Shown piece after piece: positions 1 to 6,125 of a DNA stretch of 12,405 nucleotides. Under the pieces are notes generated by a model that was not told the origin of the DNA, searched no databases, and was given only the letters and a program-made list of their open reading frames with translations. Source of the stretch: Nanobdellota archaeon (GTDB taxonomy: Archaea > Nanobdellota > Nanobdellia > Woesearchaeales > CG1-02-33-12); the NCBI GenBank assembly GCA_018901315.1, contig JAHIFA010000121.1, forward strand, positions 1 through 12,405, given 5' to 3'. The translations under genes were made by a program, and so were the position numbers. How positions within the stretch are numbered: position 1 is the stretch's first letter; each line of letters starts with the position of its first letter.

Positions 1-227
1 ACTCTTCCATCACCGCTCCCTAAATCCAGAACTCTTTTTTTGTCTTTAAATTTACGCTTTCTTATTACATTATACAAATTAATTAAATCAAAAGTTGGCA
101 GATAAATCCCTTTTTCAAGTTTTTTGAATCGGAATGTTTTAGTATCACTGTTCCTACTGAACTCTTCATCACATATTTTTTCTAATTTGATTATTTGTTC
201 TGGATTTAAATTGGTATTAATCTTCAT
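1..227 (-). CDS. Class I SAM-dependent methyltransferase, N-terminal part (truncated by window)
   Basis: Read from the ATG at 227, 75 complete codons run to the window edge without a stop. The last visible residues are RVLDLGSGDGR, a textbook motif I of Rossmann-fold methyltransferases, in which the glycine-rich loop binds S-adenosylmethionine. It is preceded by a helical N-terminus with YLPTFDLINLYNVI, a layout common in small stand-alone methyltransferases. The substrate cannot be told because the rest of the domain lies outside the window. The gene starts 32 bases after the tRNA-Glu 3' end on the same strand. No strong Shine-Dalgarno or TATA box is obvious in that gap, so it may be read through from the tRNA unit or start from a weak promoter. 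The methyltransferase class is fairly secure; the function is unknown. Confidence 0.75.
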   Translation of the reverse strand, partial: MKINTNLNPEQIIKLEKICDEEFSRNSDTKTFRFKKLEKGIYLPTFDLINLYNVIRKRKFKDKKRVLDLGSGDGR

Positions 228-259
228 AAAGATAACCTAGTCTCAGTAAAATAAGTAAA

Positions 260-430
260 TGCCCGGTCCGGGACTTTCGACATGATTGCGAGCGAAGCGA
301 GCGTGAGGGACTTCAATTGCAAGACAATTGAATGTCGCTCTTTGCGTATCAAATGCGCGTAACCATTTGTTCGAACCCGAGTCCCGGCCTCGAGAGGGCC
401 GGATGATTGGCCGGACTACACCAACCGGGC
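260..430 (-). tRNA. tRNA-Glu(CTC) interrupted by a T-loop intron
   Basis: On the minus strand the 5' acceptor GCCCGGT (430-424) pairs perfectly with ACCGGGC (267-261), and the discriminator is A at 260. The D-arm fits archaeal tRNA-Glu. The anticodon arm is CGGCC-CTCTCGA-GGCCG, giving anticodon CUC. The T-stem TCGGG/CCCGG is complete, but its loop is split: TTCGAA ends at 370 and the last loop base T is at 273. Removing 274-369 gives a 75-base tRNA with a normal TTCGAAT loop. No CCA is encoded. The gene begins 3 bases after tRNA-Ser, so the two are probably cotranscribed. The downstream sequence is T-rich. Confidence 0.9.
274..369 (-). other. Intron in the T-loop of tRNA-Glu (about position 59/60)
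   Basis: This 96-base insert lies between TTCGAA and the final T of the T-loop. A shift of one base is possible: 58/59 would give loop TTCGAGT. T-loop bases TTCGA can pair with TCGAA near the intron 3' end, leaving AGT unpaired next to the T-stem. That is the expected 3' bulge of a bulge-helix-bulge splice site, with the cut after AG. Inside, 364-369 pairs with 350-355 (CAAATG/CATTTG), and 325-332 pairs with 312-319 (TTCAATTG/CAATTGAA). A bulged A (333) separates the latter stem from GAC/GTC. The 17-base element at 286-302 is shared with the tRNA-Ser intron. No ORF is credible. Confidence 0.8.
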
Positions 431-433
431 ATA

Positions 434-607
434 CGCCAGGGCTGGGACTTTCAACAACTGTTGCGAGCGAAGCGAGCACGGTGGGCTTGAATTTTTAATT
501 CAATGCCCGCCATGCGTGCCAGCTTAGCAAGAAGCTGTTTTGAACCCAGACTCCCAAAAGGGACGAGATTTCCAGTCTCGCGCGGTACCGGATTGCGCCA
601 CCCTGGC
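434..607 (-). tRNA. tRNA-Ser(GGA) interrupted by a T-loop intron
   Basis: The minus-strand acceptor GCCAGGG (607-601) pairs perfectly with CCCTGGC (441-435). The discriminator is G (434), as expected for serine tRNAs. The D-stem has three pairs. The anticodon arm is CGAGA-CTGGAAA-TCTCG with anticodon GGA, and a long variable arm TCCC-TTTT-GGGA marks a class II tRNA. The T-stem CTGGG/CCCAG is intact, but the T-loop TTCAAA|T is split by 91 bases. The spliced length is 83 bases. No CCA is encoded. A tRNA-Ser beside rpsJ and tuf is, to my knowledge, a recurrent archaeal arrangement, which supports the call. A TATA box at 632-642 is correctly spaced. Confidence 0.92.
448..538 (-). other. Intron in the T-loop of tRNA-Ser (about position 59/60)
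   Basis: This 91-base insert sits between TTCAAA and T of the T-loop. Exon TTCAA pairs with intron TTGAA, again leaving AGT as a 3-base bulge beside the T-stem. A hairpin at the intron start pairs 532-537 with 520-525 (CAGCTT/AAGCTG). A second hairpin pairs 497-503 with 487-493 (TTGAATT/AATTCAA). A bulged A (504) then separates it from a GGGC/GCCC stem (505-508 with 483-486). The element at 461-477 is identical over 17 bases to 286-302 of the tRNA-Glu intron. Stem order, the bulged A and the splice-site pairing all match the Glu intron although the stem sequences differ. Confidence 0.8.
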
Positions 608-631
608 AGCATTTAAAAGAAAATTATGTTT

Positions 632-642
632 ATTTATATAAG
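632..642 (-). promoter_or_regulatory. TATA box of the tRNA-Ser/tRNA-Glu unit
   Basis: On the minus strand CTTATATAAAT lies 25-35 bases upstream of the tRNA-Ser 5' end at 607, the classic archaeal spacing. It sits between the S10 stop codon and the tRNA. The tRNA pair therefore has its own promoter, and none is seen in the 3-base gap between the tRNAs. Confidence 0.75.
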
Positions 643-647
643 TTTTG

Positions 648-654
648 AAAAAAA
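648..654 (-). terminator. T7 tract after rpsJ
   Basis: A run of seven T on the minus strand begins a few bases after the S10 stop codon and lies just before the tRNA TATA box. It fits an archaeal poly-U terminator that separates the tuf-rpsJ transcript from the tRNA transcript. Confidence 0.5.
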
Positions 655-657
655 GAA

Positions 658-969
658 TTAAGAATCCATCATTTCTATCTCAATATTCAGGCCTTCTGGG
701 ATAGGGACCCTCATAACAAGCCTTAAAGCACGCTCATCAACTGCCAAGTCAATCAGTCTTTTGTGTATCCTCATCTCATATCTCTCCCATGATGCCTTTC
801 CTTCGCCATCTGGGCTCTTTCTTGTAGTTACTTTAAGCTTCTTTGTAGGCAGGGGTATTGGACCCCTCATTTCAACTCCAGTTTTCTCAGCAATATCTTT
901 TATGTATTTGCATACATCATTAATCTTGTTAATGTCAATACTTGCTAACTTTATTCTTGCTTTCTGCAT
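658..969 (-). CDS. rpsJ: Ribosomal protein S10 (uS10)
   Basis: The 103-residue product is a full-length small-subunit head protein. It opens [10 protein letters not shown], carries the GPIPLPTKK loop typical of S10 and [22 protein letters not shown], and ends in the conserved VPIPEG segment. The family is about 100 residues in archaea, so nothing is missing. The ATG at 969 is preceded by the purine-rich GAGAAGA. It follows tuf by 80 bases, and that gap holds T-runs and a TATA-like motif, so S10 can be made both by read-through from tuf and from its own promoter. tuf-rpsJ adjacency is standard in archaea. Confidence 0.95.
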   Translation of the reverse strand: MQKARIKLASIDINKINDVCKYIKDIAEKTGVEMRGPIPLPTKKLKVTTRKSPDGEGKASWERYEMRIHKRLIDLAVDERALRLVMRVPIPEGLNIEIEMMDS

Positions 970-1017
970 TTTAATCTTCTCTTCGGCTTGTTTACTTCAT
1001 GATAAAACTCAGTTCAC

Positions 1018-1030
1018 CATGATATAAAAA
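1018..1030 (-). promoter_or_regulatory. Possible rpsJ TATA box
   Basis: Minus-strand TTTTTATATCATG lies about 50-60 bases before the S10 ATG. A start ~25 bases downstream would leave a leader of roughly 30 bases holding the purine-rich ribosome site. CATGAT occurs twice here in direct orientation, at about 993-998 and 1018-1023. This might be an operator but is short enough to be chance. Confidence 0.4.
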
Positions 1031-1045
1031 CAAAAAAATAAAAAA
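1026..1045 (-). terminator. T-rich terminator after tuf
   Basis: Just after the tuf stop, the minus strand carries successive T-runs of six, seven and five bases without a strong hairpin. This is the usual form of an archaeal intrinsic terminator. Confidence 0.5.
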
Positions 1046-1049
1046 GAGT

Positions 1050-2345
1050 TTATTTCTTGTTTAACTCCTTCTTAACTAAGTCAATGCACATTCCTGCTGC
1101 AACTGTCACTCCGCTATCCCTGATAGCAAATCTTGACATGTGCGGAATATCTTTTTGTTTCTCAATCACTATTGGCTGAACTGGCTTAACCTTTATTATT
1201 GCAGCATCTCCATTCTTTATGAAGTCTGGATTTTCTGCAATTGTCTCTCCTGTTGCTGCATTTAACTTTTTCTGAATAGCTATTATCTGGCAAGCAACCT
1301 GTGATGTATGTATGTGGAATACTGGTGTGTATCCTACAGTCATAACACTTGGATGATTCAATACAACAATCTGTGCTGTGAACTCACTTGCAACTGTTGG
1401 AACATTGTTGGTGTGCCCAAGAACATCTCCACGTGCAATGTCTTTCTTTTCTATGCCTCTTACATTAAAACCAACATTATCTCCTGGGATTGCCTGCTTA
1501 AGCTGCTCATGGTGCATTTCTATTGATTTAACTTCTCCGCTAATGCCTTTTCCTTCCCTTGCTGGAACTATTATAACCTTATCGCCAACTTTCATAATTC
1601 CTGTTTCAACTTTTCCTACTGGAACAACTCCAATCCCTGTTATATTGTAAACATCCTGTATTGGGAGCCTTAATGGAAGATTTGTTGGTTTTTCCGGTAT
1701 ATTAAACAAATCCAATGCCGCTAATAATGTTGGTCCCTTGTACCATGGCATCTTATCTGTCTTCTTGACTACATTATCCCCTGGCAAAGAAGCAATTGGT
1801 ACAAAATTAACCTTGCTTGGGTCATATCCAACTGTTTTCAATAATTTTTCAACATCTGCTTTGATTTTTTTGAAGACATCCTCACTGTAATCCTTCATAT
1901 CCATTTTATTTACAGCAACAATAAGTTGCTGGACTCCAAGAGTCCTGCACAGGAAGACATGCTCCTTTGTCTGTGCCATAATCCCATCATTAGCAGCAAC
2001 AACTAATACAGCTGAATCTGCTTGTGATGCTCCAGTTATCATATTTTTGATAAAGTCCTTGTGGCCAGGTGCATCAATTATTGTAAAATAATACTTTTCT
2101 GTGTCAAACTTTTTATGAGCCAGGTCAATTGTAACTCCCCTTTCTCTCTCTTCCTTTAGGTTATCCATTATGAAGGCAAATTCAAAGCCTGCTTTGCCTA
2201 GTTCTTTTGCCTTCTCTTTCAGCTTTCTTAGCTCCTGCTCACTAACTGAGCCTGCGTCATACAATAACCTTCCTACTGTTGTTGATTTTCCGTGATCTAC
2301 ATGTCCTACAAAGACAAGATTCATATGTTCTTTTTCTTTAGCCAT
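1050..2345 (-). CDS. tuf: Elongation factor 1-alpha (aEF-1A, EF-Tu)
   Basis: This 431-residue GTPase delivers aminoacyl-tRNA to the ribosomal A site. All GTP-binding motifs are present: GHVDHGKS (14-21), RGVTID with the switch threonine (about 72), DAPGH (91-95) and NKMD (146-149). Beta-barrel domains 2 and 3 follow, ending in [17 protein letters not shown]. Its length is normal for archaea. The ATG at 2345 is 8-9 bases after GGAGGG, a strong Shine-Dalgarno. A TATA box at 2396-2407 gives it a separate promoter, although it follows fusA by only 78 bases. tuf is followed by rpsJ as in other archaea. No key residue appears altered. Confidence 0.97.
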   Translation of the reverse strand: MAKEKEHMNLVFVGHVDHGKSTTVGRLLYDAGSVSEQELRKLKEKAKELGKAGFEFAFIMDNLKEERERGVTIDLAHKKFDTEKYYFTIIDAPGHKDFIKNMITGASQADSAVLVVAANDGIMAQTKEHVFLCRTLGVQQLIVAVNKMDMKDYSEDVFKKIKADVEKLLKTVGYDPSKVNFVPIASLPGDNVVKKTDKMPWYKGPTLLAALDLFNIPEKPTNLPLRLPIQDVYNITGIGVVPVGKVETGIMKVGDKVIIVPAREGKGISGEVKSIEMHHEQLKQAIPGDNVGFNVRGIEKKDIARGDVLGHTNNVPTVASEFTAQIVVLNHPSVMTVGYTPVFHIHTSQVACQIIAIQKKLNAATGETIAENPDFIKNGDAAIIKVKPVQPIVIEKQKDIPHMSRFAIRDSGVTVAAGMCIDLVKKELNKK

Positions 2346-2395
2346 AATAATCCCTCCAATTATTTTTATGATTATGCTCTAAAAAGGTGTTTTTA

Positions 2396-2407
2396 TTTTA
2401 TATATAA
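2396..2407 (-). promoter_or_regulatory. TATA box of tuf
   Basis: Minus-strand TTATATATAAAA, preceded by ACCT like a BRE, lies ~50-60 bases before the tuf ATG. It predicts a start near 2372 and a short leader with the GGAGGG ribosome site. It falls in the fusA-tuf gap and lets tuf be expressed above the upstream operon. Confidence 0.65.
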
Positions 2408-2423
2408 AGGTTTCTATAATAAA

Positions 2424-4592
2424 TTACTCTTCTGTTTTAAGTCCTTTTCTCTGCCTTATCTGCCTTATTATTTTTTCCTGCAATTCATTAGGCAGTTTCT
2501 CAAAGTCCTGGTCAACGAGGAAATGGTTTCCTCTGCCACCAGTAGCAGACCTTAAGTCAGAGGTCATTCCAAACATCTCTCCAACCGGCAATTTGCCCTT
2601 CACAGTTACATGCTCTCCTTCCTGTTGCATATCAAGCAGCTGGCCTCTTTTATTAGCAATAAGCTTTGATATTTCTCCCATGTACTCTGATGGTGCCTCA
2701 AACTGCAATGTCTGCAAAGGCTCGTAAATAACAGGGTTGGCAAGCATCATAGCTCCCCTTATACCCTCTCTGACAGCAGGGTATACCTGTGCCGGGCCTC
2801 TGTGTATAGCATCTTCATGTAATTTTACATCCATTAGCATTACCTTTACATTGATACATGGCTCTCTTGCCAGTGGGCCTGCTGACATAACATCCTCAAA
2901 CATATCCATCACCATTTCAATGACTTCCCCTATATGAACAATTCCACGGGTCATATCTACTAGCATATTGCCTTTGTAAATATCCCTTACTTTTCTTGCA
3001 ACCTTGGCATCCATTCCCAATTCCTGTAGTTTATCCCAAAGAGCTTTATCTTTTTTCTTAATTCTCATTTCAGGCAGTTCTTTTTTCTTCATTGCTTCTA
3101 TAAACTCCTTTGATAATGGCTCTACCTTAAAATAAAATTTATTGTGTTTGTTTGGGCTTTTTCCCTCTACCTCTGAAGATGCTTTTGTGATAGCTTCCCT
3201 GTAAACAACAATTGGCGGCGATGTTTTCACATCAACACCCTTTTCTGTCTTTATCCTGTTTTCAATAACCTCTAAGTGCAGTTCACCCATTCCATGCATC
3301 AGGTGCTCTCCTGTTTCTTCATTAATCTCAATTTGTATAGTGGGGTCTTCCTTGCTAACCCTTTTTAGGACTTCAATAAGCTTTGGCAGGTCAGATGCCT
3401 TTGTTGCCTCAATAGCCTTTGTAACAACTGGCTCAAATATATGAGTAATTTTCTCAAAAGGCTCTGTTGGCTCTAATGTTATTGTTTCACCAGGCATTGC
3501 CTTTACACCTGCAACACCAATTATATTACCTGAAAGAGCCCTGTCAACTATCTCTCTTTTTGCTCCATTGTAGATAAATACCTGCTGTATCCGGAGATTT
3601 TTATTCTCCCTATTTAGGTAAACTGACATACCTTTTGTTATTGTTCCTGAAAATATTCTTCCGCAGGAAAGCTCTCCTGCCTGTGGATCAACAACAATTT
3701 TTGTTATGACAAAAAATAATGGTCCTTTTGAGTTGCATGATAAAAGTGATTTTCCCTCCTCGCTTTCAAGGTCACCAGGCCATATTTTCTTGATTCTATA
3801 GCCTTGTGCCTGCACTGGATTAGGAAGATGATGAATGACTGCATCAAGAACAATCTCATGTAAGGGAGCTTTATCAGCCAATGGCTTATGGTCTCCTGAT
3901 TCATAAGCATCAATTATATCCTTAAAGCTGATATCTTTCTTTTTCATATAATTTACAGACATTGCCCAGTTATGGAATGCAGAGCCAAAACAAACAGAGC
4001 CGTCCATAACATTAACATTCCATTTATCCTTAAACTCCTTGTCTGCTATTTCATTTATCAGCTTGTTTACATTATTAATTATCTTTACAAACCTTTCCTG
4101 CATCTGCTCTGGTTTTAACTGAAGCTCCTTTATCAGCCTGTCAACCTTATTTATGAATAATATTGGCTTGACATTCTCTCTTAATGCCTGTCTTAACACA
4201 GTTTCTGTTTGAGGCATTACTCCCTCTACAGCATCACAAAGCACAATAACACCATCAACAGCCCTCATTGCCCTTGTTACATCTCCGCTAAAATCTATGT
4301 GCCCGGGAGTATCTAATAGATTGATAAGGTAATCCTTGCTTTCAACATTATGCACCATTGAAACAGCTGCTGTATCAATTGTTATTCCCCTTTCCTTTTC
4401 ATCCTCATGAAAATCAAGAACACACTGCTTTCCTGCAAGCTCTTTTGACATCATTCCTGCTCCTGCAAGAAGATTGTCACTAAGAGTTGTTTTTCCATGG
4501 TCAATATGGGCAGCAATGGCAATATTTCTTATAAATTCAGGCTTGTCAGCAAGCCTCATAACCTTTTCAACCATTTTTTCTGCCATTTTCAT
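2424..4592 (-). CDS. fusA: Elongation factor 2 (aEF-2, translocase GTPase)
   Basis: This 722-residue, full-length aEF-2 drives ribosomal translocation. Visible motifs are AHIDHGKT (28-35), RGITID (69-73), DTPGH (94-98) and NKVD (148-151). The domain IV tip has HRGPAQVYPAVREG, in which His597 is the position modified to diphthamide in archaea and eukaryotes. Start choice is ambiguous. GAGG ends just 1-2 bases before the ATG at 4592, too close for initiation, but about 7 bases before the in-frame ATG at 4586, so the true protein probably begins MAEKMVEK. It lies 3 bases after the ndk stop, so it belongs to the upstream ribosomal operon. Neither S12 nor S7 genes, its usual archaeal partners, are present here. 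Confidence 0.96.
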   Translation of the reverse strand: MKMAEKMVEKVMRLADKPEFIRNIAIAAHIDHGKTTLSDNLLAGAGMMSKELAGKQCVLDFHEDEKERGITIDTAAVSMVHNVESKDYLINLLDTPGHIDFSGDVTRAMRAVDGVIVLCDAVEGVMPQTETVLRQALRENVKPILFINKVDRLIKELQLKPEQMQERFVKIINNVNKLINEIADKEFKDKWNVNVMDGSVCFGSAFHNWAMSVNYMKKKDISFKDIIDAYESGDHKPLADKAPLHEIVLDAVIHHLPNPVQAQGYRIKKIWPGDLESEEGKSLLSCNSKGPLFFVITKIVVDPQAGELSCGRIFSGTITKGMSVYLNRENKNLRIQQVFIYNGAKREIVDRALSGNIIGVAGVKAMPGETITLEPTEPFEKITHIFEPVVTKAIEATKASDLPKLIEVLKRVSKEDPTIQIEINEETGEHLMHGMGELHLEVIENRIKTEKGVDVKTSPPIVVYREAITKASSEVEGKSPNKHNKFYFKVEPLSKEFIEAMKKKELPEMRIKKKDKALWDKLQELGMDAKVARKVRDIYKGNMLVDMTRGIVHIGEVIEMVMDMFEDVMSAGPLAREPCINVKVMLMDVKLHEDAIHRGPAQVYPAVREGIRGAMMLANPVIYEPLQTLQFEAPSEYMGEISKLIANKRGQLLDMQQEGEHVTVKGKLPVGEMFGMTSDLRSATGGRGNHFLVDQDFEKLPNELQEKIIRQIRQRKGLKTEE

Positions 4593-4595
4593 TCC

Positions 4596-5093
4596 TCACT
4601 TACCATAATGAAATATTTCGTCTGCTTTTTTATAATCATATAACTCATCTATACTGAACCAAAGTAGTATTTCTTTTTCTGCCTCTTCAACATTCGCTGA
4701 AGCATGAATCATATTTTTTGTTGACATCTCTTTGCCATCTGCGTAATGGAAAGAATGATGTGTAAAATCTCCCCTTATTGTTCCTGGCAAGGCCTTGCTT
4801 GGCTCTGTATCACCAGTTATTATCCTAACAACATTTACAGCATGAACACCTTCAATAACCATTGCTACAATAGGGCCTTCTGTTAAATAATCAAGAAGCA
4901 TCATTCTCACTTTTTCCCCCCTTCTCTTTGCAACATCTTCTGTATAATGCTTTGCAGCAAATTCCTTGTCTATACAAACCATCTTTAAGCCAATTATTTT
5001 AAGCCCTTTGTTATCAAACCTTTTTATTACCTCACCAACAAGCCCTCTCATGACGCCATCCGGCTTTATTAAAACAAGTGTTCTCTGTATCAT
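4596..5093 (-). CDS. ndk: Nucleoside diphosphate kinase
   Basis: This 165-residue enzyme transfers phosphate from NTP to NDP through a phosphohistidine. The N-terminus RTLVLIKPDGVMRGLVGE is diagnostic. The catalytic His130 lies in NMIHASAN, where most family members have NxxHGSDS. The Asp after the active-site Ser is therefore Ala here, a modest deviation, while the histidine and its surroundings are intact. The protein is ~15 residues longer than the usual 150, with extra sequence around RRGEKVRMMLLDYL and at the C-terminus. Its ATG overlaps the rpl24e stop as ATGA, which points to translational coupling. In many archaea ndk follows L24e and precedes aIF5B; here fusA takes the next place. 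Confidence 0.94.
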   Translation of the reverse strand: MIQRTLVLIKPDGVMRGLVGEVIKRFDNKGLKIIGLKMVCIDKEFAAKHYTEDVAKRRGEKVRMMLLDYLTEGPIVAMVIEGVHAVNVVRIITGDTEPSKALPGTIRGDFTHHSFHYADGKEMSTKNMIHASANVEEAEKEILLWFSIDELYDYKKADEIFHYGK

Positions 5094-5287
5094 TTTTTAG
5101 TTCCTTTTTTTATATCCTGATATTCCTGAGTCCATTTTGTTGTTCTTGGCTTTCTCTTCAGCTTTAGCATGTTTTTCTCACATTTTGATGAGCAAAAATA
5201 CAATACCTTGCCAGTTTTCTGAACATATATCTTTCCAGTTCCTTTGTTAATATTTTGTTTGCAAAAACTACACTTCACTTTTATCAT
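5090..5287 (-). CDS. rpl24e: Ribosomal protein L24e (eL24)
   Basis: The 65-residue protein has a zinc ribbon, CSFC near the N-terminus and CSSKC at about 32-36, followed by a basic tail (LKLKRKPRTTKWTQEY), as expected for archaeal eL24, a large-subunit protein. It overlaps both neighbours by ATGA: its ATG sits in the rps28e stop, and its own stop sits in the ndk start. Expression is thus coupled across the S28e-L24e-Ndk set, a conserved archaeal order. Confidence 0.93.
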   Translation of the reverse strand: MIKVKCSFCKQNINKGTGKIYVQKTGKVLYFCSSKCEKNMLKLKRKPRTTKWTQEYQDIKKGTKK

Positions 5288-5544
5288 CTCCTGCCTTTGT
5301 TAAGACTTCTTGCCTCAATCTCAGTTTCCCTAAGCATGAGGGTATCTCCTATTCTCACAGGACCAATTACATTCCTTCTCAGGATTTTATTGACATCTCT
5401 TCCCTCTAAAACTTTGCACCTGACCTGAATAGCTTCCCCCCTAGTACCTGTCTTGTCAATTATTTCTTCTACTGTTGCAGGAAAAGCATAGGAAAAATTA
5501 ACTCCTGTTTTTTTTTCTGTTTCCTTTTTAACTTGAGGTTTCAT
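5284..5544 (-). CDS. rps28e: Ribosomal protein S28e (eS28)
   Basis: This 86-residue small-subunit protein lies near the mRNA exit path. The core from ATVEEIIDKTGTRGEAIQVRCKVLEG to the C-terminal IGDTLMLRETEIEARSL is characteristic of the family. A lysine-rich N-terminal extension of ~15 residues makes it longer than the usual ~70. AAGGTGAT a few bases before the ATG at 5544 supports this start. It lies 15 bases after the rpl7ae stop and overlaps rpl24e by ATGA. Confidence 0.93.
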   Translation of the reverse strand: MKPQVKKETEKKTGVNFSYAFPATVEEIIDKTGTRGEAIQVRCKVLEGRDVNKILRRNVIGPVRIGDTLMLRETEIEARSLNKGRR

Positions 5545-5559
5545 ATAGAATCACCTTAA

Positions 5560-5901
5560 TTATTCCTTTAATTTTTTAATTATCTCTTTGACTATGTTCT
5601 TTGCTTCTCCCTCTTCAACTATTGCAATGCTTGCTGTCCCAACACTAATGCCAGCTGCTGCGCCAAGCTCTTCTTTGCTAGGCACCTCAACACATAAAAC
5701 ATCTTTCTCTTTTGATAAAAGCGGAATGTGCATTGTGATTTCTGGCGGATTGACATTTTTTGCTATTGCAACAAGTTTTGCCATTCCCTTTTCAATAGCC
5801 TTTGTTACCTCGTTACTGCCTTTCTTTATCCTTCCAGTTGCTTTGGCAACCTCTATAGCCTCATAAATTTTGTCTATTACTTCTTTTGATATCTCAGCCA
5901 T
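5560..5901 (-). CDS. rpl7ae: Ribosomal protein L7Ae (K-turn RNA-binding protein)
   Basis: The 113-residue protein binds kink-turns in 23S rRNA, and in archaea also in box C/D and H/ACA guide RNAs and RNase P. The RNA-binding signature GRIKKGSNEVTKAIEKG and the LCVEVPSKEELGAAAG loop are present, and the length is normal. A strong AAGGAGG lies 8-9 bases before the ATG at 5901. It is the first gene of the operon rpl7ae-rps28e-rpl24e-ndk-fusA. A TATA box at 6023-6032 implies a leader of roughly 100 bases, unusually long here. That leader contains a stable hairpin with K-turn-like flanks, which hints at autoregulation of the kind known for archaeal L7Ae. Confidence 0.95.
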   Translation of the reverse strand: MAEISKEVIDKIYEAIEVAKATGRIKKGSNEVTKAIEKGMAKLVAIAKNVNPPEITMHIPLLSKEKDVLCVEVPSKEELGAAAGISVGTASIAIVEEGEAKNIVKEIIKKLKE

Positions 5902-5963
5902 TTTATATTCCTCCTTGATTTGAAATGATTTTTAAGGATAACAAATTCAAGAATCTGCATACC

Positions 5964-5993
5964 TCATTCAAACCGCAAGCGGTTATCATCAAT
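5964..5993 (-). promoter_or_regulatory. Leader hairpin of rpl7ae with K-turn-like core (candidate L7Ae site)
   Basis: In the minus-strand RNA, AACCGCUUGCGGUU (5984-5971) forms a perfect stem capped by a stable CUUG-type loop. GAU flanks its 5' side and UGA its 3' side, so a U-U pair and tandem G-A/A-G pairs can stack on the stem as in a K-turn or box C/D motif. GAU (5990-5988) could be the three-base bulge. The outer C-stem is almost absent, with one U-A pair before mismatches, so this is suggestive only. A separate inverted repeat, ATCAATCATTGAT, occupies 5988-6000. Confidence 0.35.
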
Positions 5994-6022
5994 CATTGAT
6001 TTTTAATTAGGAATTTTAATCC

Positions 6023-6032
6023 GTTTATAAAC
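6023..6032 (-). promoter_or_regulatory. TATA box of the rpl7ae operon
   Basis: GTTTATAAAC, a palindrome, lies ~125 bases before the L7Ae ATG. Initiation ~25 bases downstream, near 6000, would put the hairpin and the AAGGAGG site in the leader. Confidence 0.5.
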
Positions 6033-6065
6033 TTTATGGTATTTTAACTATAAAAATACGCAAGA

Positions 6066-6076
6066 TTTATATATTA
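6066..6076 (+). promoter_or_regulatory. TATA box of the small zinc-ribbon gene
   Basis: TTTATATATTA lies about 50-60 bases before the ATG at 6126. It predicts a leader near 28 bases that contains GAGGTG at 6115-6120. It is divergent from the rpl7ae promoter. Confidence 0.6.
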
Positions 6077-6125
6077 AACTAGAATTTAACCAGATTAGAA
6101 CAAATATTTACTATGAGGTGTAAAA

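Noticed and set aside
260..430. Mobile element or att site inserted in the tRNA-Glu T-arm
   Set aside because: Archaeal integrases do target tRNA 3' halves, but the insert is only 96 bases, carries no gene or duplicated tRNA end, and is matched by an equivalent insert in tRNA-Ser with splice-type pairing.
286..477. CRISPR-like repeat from the two identical 17-mers
   Set aside because: There are only two copies, both short and at the same place in homologous tRNA introns, with no spacer array or cas gene.
243..479. Open frame of 78 codons on the minus strand across the tRNA region
   Set aside because: It runs through tRNA-Glu, its intron and the 3' end of tRNA-Ser. RNA structure explains the sequence, and the frame has no ribosome site or family likeness.
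260..607. Split or permuted tRNA genes, or group I introns
   Set aside because: 5' and 3' parts are in normal order on one strand, which rules out permutation and makes trans-splicing unnecessary. The inserts are too short for a group I core and have exon-intron pairing typical of the archaeal tRNA splicing endonuclease.
761..1027. Plus-strand frames opposite S10, tuf, fusA, L7Ae, the phosphoesterase and the helicase
   Set aside because: These lie antisense to strongly supported genes, show no family signature and no promoter, and are shadows of the real coding strand.
970..1049. Box C/D guide RNA in the tuf-rpsJ gap
   Set aside because: AUGGUGA and CUGA occur but are only a few bases apart, with no room for a guide and no terminal stem.
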